From Acidimicrobiia bacterium (GTDB lineage Bacteria; Actinomycetota; Acidimicrobiia; Spongiisociales; UBA5794): a DNA stretch of 64,000 bases. Of this stretch, positions 57,176 to 64,000 are shown one piece after another. Below the pieces are notes generated by a model. The model saw only the letters and a program-made list of their open reading frames with translations. It made no database searches and was not told the origin of the DNA. The DNA is taken from assembly GCA_036396535.1 (NCBI GenBank), contig DASWKR010000065.1, positions 1 through 64,000 on the forward strand, given 5' to 3'. The translations under genes and the position numbers were made by a program. Position 1 is the first letter of the stretch, and each line of letters starts with the position of its first letter.

Positions 57176-58303
57176 GTGAGCGCCCTCGAGGGACATCGCA
57201 TCATCGAGTTCGCCGCCATCGGGCCCGTCCCCCTGTGCGGCCTGATGCTGGCGGATCATGGTGCCGACGTCATCCGGATCGACCGGCCGGGAGGTTCGGG
57301 TGCCCTCCCTGCCGAGATGCTCGACGTCGCCACACGTGGCAGGCGCTCGATCGCCGTCGACCTGAAGCAACCAGCGGGAGTGGCGTTGGCCGTCGACCTG
57401 GCGGCGACCGCCGACGCGATCGTCGAGGGACACCGCCCGGGCGTGATGGAGCGTCTCGGCCTCGGGCCGGACGTCCTCCTCGAGAGGAACCCGCGGCTGG
57501 TCTACGGCCGCATGACCGGATGGGGTCAAGACGGTCCGATGGCGGCGATGGCGGGCCACGACATCAACTACATCGGCCTCGTTGGAGCACTCCACGCCAT
57601 CGGGACGTCTGATGCGCCGGTGCCGCCGCTCAACCTGGTCGGTGACTATGGCGGGGGAGCCATGCTGCTCGCCTTCGGTGTGCTCGCAGCACTGCTCGAG
57701 AGGCATCGATCGGGTCGTGGCCAGGTCGTCGATGCGGCGATGATCGACGGAGCCGCCCTCCTGATGGCGCCCACATTCGGGCTCCTCGGAGCAGGCATTT
57801 GGAGGGACACCCGCGCCGCCAACACCCTCGACGGCGGTGCCCCGTTCTACGGTGTGTACCGGTGCGCGGACGGCGAGTGGATCGCCGTCGGGGCGCTCGA
57901 GCCGCAGTTCCATGCCGAGCTCATGCAACGGCTCGGACTACCCGACGAGCCCGACCGTCTCGATCCTGCCCACTGGCAGGCTCAGCGCGAGCGCCTCGCC
58001 GACGTCTTCGCCGAGCGGCCGCGACAGGCGTGGGTCGAGCTGTTCGACGGTTCGGACGCGTGCGTGACGCCGGTGCTCGCCATGACCGAGGCGCCCGGTC
58101 ACCCGCACAACGTCGCCAGGGACGTGTTCGTGCCTGTCGGTGATCGATCCGAACCTGCCCCAGCGCCTCGGTTCTCCAGGTCGGCGGCATCCGTCCCGAC
58201 GCCCGGTCCCAGGGTCGGAGCGGACACGGATGCCGTCCTCGAGAGCATGGGAATCAGCGGCGCGGACATCGCGATGCTGCGGTCTCGGGGAGTCGTTCAC
58301 TGA
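57176..58303 (+). CDS. Alpha-methylacyl-CoA racemase-like CoA-transferase family III protein
   Basis: The 375-residue protein belongs to the CaiB/BaiF family. VKVIE-like GHRIIEFAAIGPVPLCGLML and DVATRGRRSIAVDLKQPAG begin it. RMTGWGQDGPMAAMAGHDINYI, with the catalytic His/Asp, is typical of alpha-methylacyl-CoA racemase (AMACR). LLERHRSGRGQVVDAAMIDG is standard. AMACR interconverts 2R and 2S methyl-branched acyl-CoAs in branched-chain lipid degradation. TAGCGT at 57163-57168 is 7 nt before the GTG. A plain CoA-transferase is the alternative. Confidence 0.85.
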   Translation: MSALEGHRIIEFAAIGPVPLCGLMLADHGADVIRIDRPGGSGALPAEMLDVATRGRRSIAVDLKQPAGVALAVDLAATADAIVEGHRPGVMERLGLGPDVLLERNPRLVYGRMTGWGQDGPMAAMAGHDINYIGLVGALHAIGTSDAPVPPLNLVGDYGGGAMLLAFGVLAALLERHRSGRGQVVDAAMIDGAALLMAPTFGLLGAGIWRDTRAANTLDGGAPFYGVYRCADGEWIAVGALEPQFHAELMQRLGLPDEPDRLDPAHWQAQRERLADVFAERPRQAWVELFDGSDACVTPVLAMTEAPGHPHNVARDVFVPVGDRSEPAPAPRFSRSAASVPTPGPRVGADTDAVLESMGISGADIAMLRSRGVVH

Positions 58304-58314
58304 TCGCGGCGCCG

Positions 58315-59613
58315 ATGAGTAGCCCACAATGGGCTGGTCATTCCGAAAGCGTGCCAATCACCCTCGAACACACCCCAGATCGGGGTATGGTGCCTGGAAC
58401 ACAGGGGGCAAGCATCAAGGGCCATCTTCTTGGGCGGCGTGGGGTCGTTCCCATCCTGATCCGCGGCGTGACGACCGCGGCACTCGTCTACGTCCTCCTC
58501 TCCGGCGGGGTCGCTCTGGCCCTCTCGGGGGTGCAATGCGCCCCACAGCGTCTCACCGTCGGTGCAGAAGATCGGGTGTTCGACATCGTGGCGGTATTCC
58601 CGGATTCGCCCGGCCCGACGTCCGTCGACGTGGTCACCAGCAGCCCTGGGCTGCGCGTCGTCGGCGCCCCGAGCCCTGTCAGCAACGAGACTGCCGACGG
58701 ATTCGCGTCGAGCTGGAACACGCTCATCACATTCAGCCTCGCCTCCGGGGCGGCCGACGGTGACTACGTCATCACCGTCCGTGGGATCGGCGCCGACGAG
58801 ACGGCCTGCACGATCGATCTGACCGTCGATACGGCTGTGGCGGAAGGGCCGATCGTCCTGCTCCCCGACGAGAGCGGCGCCCTCGGTGAGCCGGGAACCG
58901 GGCAAGAGGCAGTGGTGACGCCTGCCGGCACCGACGAGGCAGCCGCCCCGTCCGGCAACCTCGTCGATCAACTGCTCGATCGGCTCCCATCCGCCGGCCG
59001 GTTCTTCGTCTTCTTCATCGGGTTCGTCGTGGTGGGTGGCATCATCCTCTCCCTCGGCGCCCTGGCGATCAGCATCGTGAGACGAGAGTCGCCCCAGGAT
59101 CTCGCCGCCCCAGAGGTTCCCGTTGTCGAGGTCGCCAGCGTCAAACGGCGCAGGTCGGAGGAGGTTGACCTCGATGACCTTGCAGCCGGCACGACGCGCC
59201 GGGCCTCACCTCTCCCCGCCGAGGAGCCGACGCCGCTGTTCGGGCCGCGGCGGCGCTCAGAGCGCAACAGGGCGCAGCGCAGGGCGGCCGCCGAGGTATC
59301 GGTTGCGCCACTTGCAGTGCCGGACGAGGCGCCGCCCCGACACGACGCCGGCGTCAGGCGGACGCCGCCCCCCCGGCGGACGGCGATCCAGCGATTCAGG
59401 ACCTCCGGTGTCGGCCGGGCGTATCTCATGCGAAAGGCCCGGGCGAAGGTGAAGCGGCCATCGGTGATCAGGCGGATGCGCACCGCCATCGCCCGGGAAC
59501 GGGCCGCAGCCACGGCACCGAAGTGGGATCCGAGCACGAGGCCCAGCTTGCCGGCGCCCCCGCCCGAGGAGACGTCGGACTTCGTCCCGCACTCGGTCGA
59601 GAACGCCGGCTGA
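58315..59613 (+). CDS. Membrane protein of unknown function with basic cytoplasmic tail
   Basis: The protein of up to 432 residues has two hydrophobic segments. One near residues 55-75 (GVTTAALVYVLLSGGVALAL) is probably a signal anchor. FFVFFIGFVVVGGIILSLG, about 230-248, is a transmembrane helix. Between them is an extracytoplasmic beta-rich domain (about 75-190). The tail is rich in Arg and Pro (RRRSERNRAQRRAAAEV, RRTPPPRRTAIQRF). No family was recognised. The ATG at 58387 is an alternative start that would shorten the N-terminus by 24 residues. Confidence 0.65.
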   Translation: MSSPQWAGHSESVPITLEHTPDRGMVPGTQGASIKGHLLGRRGVVPILIRGVTTAALVYVLLSGGVALALSGVQCAPQRLTVGAEDRVFDIVAVFPDSPGPTSVDVVTSSPGLRVVGAPSPVSNETADGFASSWNTLITFSLASGAADGDYVITVRGIGADETACTIDLTVDTAVAEGPIVLLPDESGALGEPGTGQEAVVTPAGTDEAAAPSGNLVDQLLDRLPSAGRFFVFFIGFVVVGGIILSLGALAISIVRRESPQDLAAPEVPVVEVASVKRRRSEEVDLDDLAAGTTRRASPLPAEEPTPLFGPRRRSERNRAQRRAAAEVSVAPLAVPDEAPPRHDAGVRRTPPPRRTAIQRFRTSGVGRAYLMRKARAKVKRPSVIRRMRTAIARERAAATAPKWDPSTRPSLPAPPPEETSDFVPHSVENAG

Positions 59614-59626
59614 GCCGACCCGGGCG

Positions 59627-60064
59627 ATGGATCCGTTCCTGGCGGCCGCCATCGACGAGGCTCGAATGGGCCTCTCCGAGGGCGGCATCCCGATCGGCTC
59701 CGTGCTCGTGATCGACGGCCAGGTCGTCGGCCGGGGCCACAACCGCAGGGTTCAGCAGGGCAGCGTCGTGCTCCACGCCGAGATGGACTGCCTCGAGCGT
59801 GCCGGGCGGATGCCGGCGAAGGACTACGCCAGAGCGACGATCTACTCGACCCTTTCACCGTGCGACATGTGCTCAGGGGCCATCCTCCTCTTCGGGATCC
59901 CCCGCCTCGTCGTCGGGGAGAACCGGACGTTCCGGGGCCCGGAGGACCACGTGCGCTCGAGAGGCGTCGAGGTGGCAATCGTCGACGACCCGGTGTGCGT
60001 CGCGATGATGAAAGAGTTCATCGCAGCCGAGCCCGAGCTGTGGAACGAGGACATCGGAGTGTGA
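59627..60064 (+). CDS. Cytosine deaminase, yeast FCY1 type
   Basis: The 145-residue deaminase has the zinc site HAE (His50, Glu52) in VVLHAEMDCLERAGR and PCxxC (Cys79, Cys82) in LSPCDMCSGAILLFGIPRLV. ARMGLSEGGIPIGSVLVIDG, GRGHNRRVQQGS and the C-terminal PELWNEDIG resemble yeast cytosine deaminase Fcy1 closely. The C-terminal gate helix ending WxEDIG is characteristic. It would deaminate cytosine to uracil. It is encoded 100 bp before a probable pyrimidine importer. Guanine or tRNA deaminases lack this ending and are less likely. Confidence 0.87.
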   Translation: MDPFLAAAIDEARMGLSEGGIPIGSVLVIDGQVVGRGHNRRVQQGSVVLHAEMDCLERAGRMPAKDYARATIYSTLSPCDMCSGAILLFGIPRLVVGENRTFRGPEDHVRSRGVEVAIVDDPVCVAMMKEFIAAEPELWNEDIGV

Positions 60065-60126
60065 CCCTTCCGTTCTTGCGTCCCAGCGTCGCGACTATGC
60101 GATGTGGGGACGCAAGAGCGGAAGGG
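60065..60126. repeat. Palindromic repeat B, copy 3
   Basis: A 62-bp palindrome has 5' arm CCCTTCCGTTCTTGCGTCCC (60065-60084) pairing with the 3' arm of the same length with one mismatch (60106-60126). An inner stem-loop TCGC-GACTAT-GCGA lies between. It is the same family as the copies at 26067-26200. It lies between the cytosine deaminase and the first permease gene and could end or attenuate transcription between them. Confidence 0.88.
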
Positions 60127-60159
60127 ACGAGGCCCTCTCGGGTCGTTAGATTCGCGGCG

Positions 60160-61044
60160 ATGCGGGAGGAAGTCGCCGGGAGTGGCATTCGATCGCGGGC
60201 GCGCAACGCCGTTGCGGTCGTCGGCGTCATCGCCACCGTCGTCGTCGCGTGGGAGCTCTACAAGGTCGTCTGGTCGGCGCTCGGCCTCGAGGAGCCGGTG
60301 CGACCGGACGACGTCACGATGCCGCACGTGTGGGACATGGTCTTCGAGCTGTTCCGTCCGGCGCGTCGCGGAGGCGAGACGCTCATCCTGCTCCTCGGCA
60401 AGGCCTCGCTGTTCACACTCGGAGAGGCGGCGCTCGGGTTCCTCGCTGGTGCGGTCATCGGCTTCGGCCTGGGGGTCCTCTTCGTCAGGTCTGCCCTCGC
60501 CGAGCGGGCATTCATGCCGTACGTCGTCGCCAGCCAGACGGTCCCGATCCTGGCCATCGCCCCGATGGTCGTCGTCTGGGGCGGGCGCCTCGCCATCCCC
60601 CAGTGGATGTCGGTCGCCATCATCGCCACCTACCTCACCTTCTTCCCCGTGGCGATCAACACGCTACGCGGCCTCCGCTCGCCGGCCCCCACTGCGCTCG
60701 AGCTGATGCGCTCGTATGCGGCGTCACCCAACGAGGTCCTCTGGAAGCTGCGGGTGCCGGCCGCCCTGCCCTACATCTTCACCGCCCTCAAGGTCTCGGC
60801 GACGGCGTCCGTGATCGGTGCGATCATCGGTGAGCTGCCCACCGGGATGCGCGACGGCCTCGGGCGAGCCCTCCTCGACTTCTCCTCCCGGTTCAGCGTC
60901 CAGTCCGAGAAGCTGTACGCGACCGTGATCGTGACCGCGTTCGTCGGGATGCTCTTCGTTGCGATCGTCGGATTGGCGGAGCGACGGATCGTCGTTGCGA
61001 CCGGAAGCGGCGAGCAGGCGGCTGCGAACCGGGTCCCGGGATAG
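60160..61044 (+). CDS. ABC importer permease, TauC/SsuC family (first of two)
   Basis: The 294-residue permease of the nitrate/sulfonate/NMT1-type family has about six helices. LGKASLFTLGEAALGFLAGA, VVASQTVPILAIAPMVVVWG and the EAA-loop YAASPNEVLWKLRVPAALPY are typical. TAGATT at 60147-60152 lies 7 nt before the ATG without a ribosome-binding site, so a new promoter may start here after the palindrome. It may pair with the second, different permease encoded at 61.8 kb to form a heterodimeric channel. Confidence 0.88.
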   Translation: MREEVAGSGIRSRARNAVAVVGVIATVVVAWELYKVVWSALGLEEPVRPDDVTMPHVWDMVFELFRPARRGGETLILLLGKASLFTLGEAALGFLAGAVIGFGLGVLFVRSALAERAFMPYVVASQTVPILAIAPMVVVWGGRLAIPQWMSVAIIATYLTFFPVAINTLRGLRSPAPTALELMRSYAASPNEVLWKLRVPAALPYIFTALKVSATASVIGAIIGELPTGMRDGLGRALLDFSSRFSVQSEKLYATVIVTAFVGMLFVAIVGLAERRIVVATGSGEQAAANRVPG

Positions 61045-61054
61045 GAGTCGGGTG

Positions 61055-61846
61055 GTGGCGAGCGCGATCGAGGCGACGGCGGTCGGCAAGGTGTTCGGGA
61101 CGGACGCCGGCCGGGTCGAGGCGCTGCGCGACATCAGCCTGACCATCGGCAATGGTGAGTTCGTCTCGCTGATCGGGCCGTCGGGGTGCGGTAAGAGCAC
61201 GCTGCTCCGGCTCATCGGCGACCTGGTGCAGCCGTCGTCCGGATCGCTGCGAGTGAACGGCAAGGACCCCGGGCGCTCCAGGCTCGACCGCGACTACGGG
61301 ATGGTGTTCCAGCAGGCGACCCTCCTCGACTGGAGGACCGTCGCCAAGAACGTCGAGCTCCCGCTGGAGATCATGGGCGGCGCCGGAGACGCAACTGGTC
61401 GTCTCGCCACTGCATCCGAGATGCTGTCGCTCGTCCAACTCGGCGAGTTCGCAGACCACTACCCGTGGCAGCTCTCGGGGGGGATGCAGCAGCGGGTGGC
61501 CATCGCCAGGGCGCTCGCCTTCCGGCCGTCGATCCTGCTCATGGACGAGCCGTTCGGCGCCCTCGACGAGATGACCCGCGAGCAGATGCAGCAGGAGGTG
61601 CTCCGGATCTGGCGGGAGACGAACACGACCGTCGTGTTCGTGACCCACTCGATCCCGGAGGCGGTGTTCCTCTCGAGTCGAGTCGTCGTGATGTCGCCCC
61701 GGCCCGGCCGCGTGGCGTCCATCGTCGCCGTCGATCTGCCCCATCCTCGCGACGTCGACACCCGCGAGTCCGCTGCCTACTTCGACAAGATCACCGAGGT
61801 GCGCGAGGCGCTTCGGGGCCGGGGAGTCGCCGAGGCCGCGTCGTGA
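61055..61846 (+). CDS. ABC importer ATP-binding protein (TauB/SsuB type)
   Basis: The 263-residue ATPase has Walker A SLIGPSGCGKSTLLRL, the Q-loop GMVFQQATLLDWR, signature QLSGGMQQRVAIARAL and Walker B ILLMDEPFGALDEMT with the switch His in VTHSIPEAVFLSSRV. This is the nitrate/taurine/NMT1-type subfamily. TAGGAG at 61043-61048 serves the GTG at 61055; a GTG one codon earlier is possible. Its stop overlaps the second permease start (GTGA). Confidence 0.93.
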   Translation: MASAIEATAVGKVFGTDAGRVEALRDISLTIGNGEFVSLIGPSGCGKSTLLRLIGDLVQPSSGSLRVNGKDPGRSRLDRDYGMVFQQATLLDWRTVAKNVELPLEIMGGAGDATGRLATASEMLSLVQLGEFADHYPWQLSGGMQQRVAIARALAFRPSILLMDEPFGALDEMTREQMQQEVLRIWRETNTTVVFVTHSIPEAVFLSSRVVVMSPRPGRVASIVAVDLPHPRDVDTRESAAYFDKITEVREALRGRGVAEAAS

Positions 61847-62688
61847 CCCACGACCCGGACGTGTTCTCGGCCTTCGAGGGAATCGTGCCCGGCGAGGAGA
61901 GAAGCACCAGCTCCGGCCGGCTGGCGGCGGCGTGGCCTGCCGTGCTTGCGTTCCTCGCCGTGCTCGTGGTGTGGGAGGGGCTCACCAGGGCGTTGTCGGT
62001 GCAGCAGTTCATCCTCCCCAAGCCGTCGGAGATCGTGCGCTCGTTCTTCGCCACGAGCGGCATCATCTGGGGTGCCGGCCTCCGAACGCTCCAGGAAGCC
62101 ATCGGCGGACTGTTCGTCGGGGTGGTCTCGGGGGTGGCGATGGCCCTGGTGACGACCCGGTGGATCGGCTTGCGGTCGGGGCTCATGCCATTCGCCATCG
62201 CAGCCAACTCGGTGCCGATCGTCGCTTTGGCGCCGATCTTCAACCAGTGGTTCTCGATCACGAGCCCGATCTCGAAGGTCGCAGTTGTGGCTGTCGTCGT
62301 GTTCTTCCCGGTGATGATCAACACGGCACGCGGCCTCCTCGAGGTCGACGACTCCGAGATCGAGCTCATGAGGTCGTTTGCGGCGAGCCCGCGGACCGTG
62401 ATGCTGCGCATCCGGATACCGCGGGCGTTGCCGTACTTCTTCTCGGCGCTCAAAGTGGCGAGCGCCCTGTCGCTCATCGCGGCGATCGTGTCGGAGTACT
62501 TCGGCGGTCCCCAGGACGTGCTCGGCCAGTACATCGTCAACCGAGCCCAGCTCTTCCAGTTCGCAGACGCCTGGGCGGCGATCGCGGTCGCATCGATCCT
62601 CGGCATCGCGATGTACGGGGCGATCCTCGTCCTGGAGCGCGTCGCCATGCCGTGGCATGTGTCCTTCCGCGAGCCGCAGAGCAGCTGA
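61843..62688 (+). CDS. ABC importer permease, TauC/SsuC family (second of two)
   Basis: The 281-residue permease has a cytoplasmic N-terminus and about six helices. EAIGGLFVGVVSGVAMALVT, SVPIVALAPIFNQWFSITSP and the EAA loop SFAASPRTVMLRIRIPRALP match the family. It is clearly distinct from the first permease, so the importer may have a heterodimeric membrane core. It starts in the stop codon of the ATPase gene. Confidence 0.9.
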   Translation: MTHDPDVFSAFEGIVPGEERSTSSGRLAAAWPAVLAFLAVLVVWEGLTRALSVQQFILPKPSEIVRSFFATSGIIWGAGLRTLQEAIGGLFVGVVSGVAMALVTTRWIGLRSGLMPFAIAANSVPIVALAPIFNQWFSITSPISKVAVVAVVVFFPVMINTARGLLEVDDSEIELMRSFAASPRTVMLRIRIPRALPYFFSALKVASALSLIAAIVSEYFGGPQDVLGQYIVNRAQLFQFADAWAAIAVASILGIAMYGAILVLERVAMPWHVSFREPQSS

Positions 62689-62752
62689 AGGACACATGTG
62701 GAATGGATAGTCTCCTGTGACGGAGGCTTGGAGGAACAAGGAAGGTGACAAC

Positions 62753-63871
62753 TTGAAGAGAGAGTACGTGGGAAGGGTGCTGGCGCTCGTTGCCGCACTC
62801 GGCCTCGTGGCAGCGTCGTGCGGCGGCGGCGGGGACGGGCTCGGCACGGAGGAGTGCGACGGAGTAGACGATGTGCGGCTCCAGCTGCAATGGGTCGCCC
62901 AGTCGCAGTTCGCCGGCTACTTCGTCGCCAACGAGCTCGGGTTCTATGCGGACGAGTGTCTCAACGTCGAGATCCTCGAGGGGGCGGTCGAGATCGTGCC
63001 CCAACAGGTGCTGGCGAGCGGAGGCGCCGAGTTCGGCCTGGCCTGGGTGCCGAAGGCGCTCGTGTCACGCCAGGGCGGCGCCGACATCGTGAACATCGCC
63101 CAGGTGTTCGAGCGCTCCGGCACGCTCGAGGTGTCGTTCAAGGAGAGCGGCATCGAAGCGCCCGAGGACTGGGCGGGCAAGACGGTCGGCAACTGGGGAT
63201 TCGGCAACGAGTTCGAGCTGACGGCAGCGATTGCGCAGTACGGCGTCGAAGACGTCACGCTCGTCGGGCAGGACTTCACCATGAACGCACTGCTCAACGG
63301 AGAGATCGACGCGGCCGAAGCGATGATCTACAACGAGTACGCCCAGGTGCTGGAGGCTGAGAACCCCGAAACGGGCGAGCTCTACCTGCCCGATGACCTC
63401 AACGTCATCGACTTCAACGAAGTCGGCACGGCAATGCTGCAGGACGCAGTGTGGGTGAACGCCGACTGGATAGCGGAGGACGGCAACGAGGACATCGCCG
63501 AGCGGTTCCTCAAGGCGTCGTTCCGCGGGTGGATCCACTGTCTCGACAACTTCGACGAGTGCGTCGAAGTCGTCCTCGACAACGGGTCGACGCTCGGCGC
63601 CAGCCATCAGGCGTGGCAGCTCAACGAGATCCTCGCCCTGATCTTCCCGGCGACGAACGGGATCGGCGTGATGAACGAGGACTTGTGGGACCAGACCGTC
63701 CAGATCGCCACGGAGCAGATCCCGGAGCTCCAAGGCGTCGACGTATCGGGCGACGCCTATCGCACCGACATCGCAGAGGCAGCCCGCGACGCATTGGAGT
63801 CCGCCGACCTCGACGTACAGGGGGACGGGTTCTCGAGGCGCGAGATCGAGCTCGCCCCGGGCGGCGAATGA
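62753..63871 (+). CDS. NMT1/THI5-like substrate-binding lipoprotein, probable pyrimidine binding
   Basis: The lipoprotein of about 372 residues has signal LVAALGLVAASC. An NMT1/THI5-like fold follows: VRLQLQWVAQSQFAGYFVAN, ELGFYADECLNVEIL, VPQQVLASGGAEFGLAWVPK and EDWAGKTVGNWGFGNEFELT. Paralogues in this fold bind thiamine precursors, riboflavin or pyrimidines. Adjacent genes (cytosine deaminase, beta-ureidopropionase-like amidohydrolase) point to a pyrimidine or its breakdown product. GGAAGGTGA precedes the TTG start; a GTG at 62717 is an alternative. A perfect hairpin follows its stop. Confidence 0.86.
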   Translation: MKREYVGRVLALVAALGLVAASCGGGGDGLGTEECDGVDDVRLQLQWVAQSQFAGYFVANELGFYADECLNVEILEGAVEIVPQQVLASGGAEFGLAWVPKALVSRQGGADIVNIAQVFERSGTLEVSFKESGIEAPEDWAGKTVGNWGFGNEFELTAAIAQYGVEDVTLVGQDFTMNALLNGEIDAAEAMIYNEYAQVLEAENPETGELYLPDDLNVIDFNEVGTAMLQDAVWVNADWIAEDGNEDIAERFLKASFRGWIHCLDNFDECVEVVLDNGSTLGASHQAWQLNEILALIFPATNGIGVMNEDLWDQTVQIATEQIPELQGVDVSGDAYRTDIAEAARDALESADLDVQGDGFSRREIELAPGGE

Positions 63872-63881
63872 GATGAGGCAG

Positions 63882-63911
63882 ACGGCGGCCCGGCGACTGC
63901 CGGGCCGCCGT
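63882..63911 (+). terminator. Strong hairpin after the binding-protein gene
   Basis: A perfect 13-bp inverted repeat, ACGGCGGCCCGGC-GACT-GCCGGGCCGCCGT, lies 10 bp after the stop of the binding-protein gene. It has no U-tract. It may protect the binding-protein message, as hairpins in importer operons do, or reduce read-through into the amidohydrolase gene. Confidence 0.65.
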
Positions 63912-63961
63912 CGCATCAGCGTCGCTAGCTTTGGATTCACACGCGAACAAGGAGGAGCTGC

Positions 63962-64000
63962 ATGGCCAACGTGGTGCGTGCCGCCATCGTCCAGACGGAG
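63962..64000 (+). CDS. N-terminus of a nitrilase-superfamily amidohydrolase (partial)
   Basis: Only the first 13 residues are in the window: MANVVRAAIVQTE. This opening is the typical first strand of nitrilase-superfamily enzymes and is close to bacterial beta-ureidopropionase (N-carbamoyl-beta-alanine amidohydrolase), which starts MANxVRAALVQT. AAGGAGGAG precedes the ATG. If correct, it completes the last step of reductive pyrimidine degradation, releasing beta-alanine, ammonia and carbon dioxide. The call rests on a short stretch and on the importer context. Confidence 0.6.
   Translation, partial: MANVVRAAIVQTE

Noticed and set aside
60065-60160. Thiamine (THI-box) riboswitch upstream of the NMT1-type importer
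   Set aside because: No CUGAGA-type core or partner was found. The space is occupied by a palindromic repeat and a probable -10 hexamer.

Overview
This window is a high-GC, gene-dense chromosomal segment that looks like an actinobacterium. The evidence is a mycothiol S-conjugate amidase-like hydrolase, an F420-pathway CofC/FbiD-type nucleotidyltransferase, a RamB-type regulator next to the glyoxylate-shunt genes, a tandem pair of dynamin-like GTPases, and many Thr-rich lipoproteins. An uncultured lineage near the Acidimicrobiia is plausible, but that placement is inference. There is no rRNA, prophage, transposase or CRISPR array. About 20 genes carry a TANNNT-like hexamer 6-9 nt before the start codon and no Shine-Dalgarno sequence, so leaderless translation appears to be a standard mode here.

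Layout. 1-1,000: tRNA-Gln and tRNA-Glu, a 176-bp tandem block of hairpin repeats, and a detached tRNA 3' fragment. 1,000-8,450: a RHH/MazF toxin-antitoxin pair with a symmetric operator, VOC proteins, a TOPRIM protein, an FbiD/PIG-L/SDR cluster, a sulfotransferase-like protein, and a polar amino-acid ABC permease and binding protein with no ATPase beside them. 8,600-18,800: pyruvate kinase, a VanW/PASTA protein, a RecB-type nuclease, an Mca-like hydrolase, the dynamin pair, a DAG kinase-like protein and a phosphoribosyltransferase. 18,800-30,650: a receiver protein, an aldehyde dehydrogenase, tandem amidases, an RTX metalloprotease, a nuclease lipoprotein, a two-component system, an ECF sigma factor with a membrane partner, and an HD-GYP protein.

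30,700-38,660: surface proteins, then aceB-aceA divergent from a RamB-like regulator, then a PQQ-type dehydrogenase. 38,700-47,940: a second copy set of the hairpin repeat, two MFS transporters, a blue-copper lipoprotein, a second PQQ-type dehydrogenase, a ribokinase, a nucleoside hydrolase and others. 48,037-54,406: a four-gene operon, NurA-like nuclease, HerA-like ATPase, SbcD (Mre11) and SbcC (Rad50), which is the gene set of the archaeal DNA end-resection operon. 54,413-56,921: an ABC-2 exporter. 57,176-59,613: an AMACR-type CoA transferase and a membrane protein of unknown function.

59,627 to the end: a yeast-FCY1-type cytosine deaminase, a four-gene NMT1-type ABC importer with two different permeases, and the first codons of a nitrilase-superfamily amidohydrolase that resembles beta-ureidopropionase. 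Together these suggest pyrimidine uptake and reductive catabolism.

Three unrelated families of structured intergenic repeats were found: hairpin repeats at 0.35-0.75 and 38.7-38.93 kb; 60-bp palindromes at 26.07-26.20 and 60.07-60.13 kb; and a nested inverted-repeat element at 56.96-57.12 kb.
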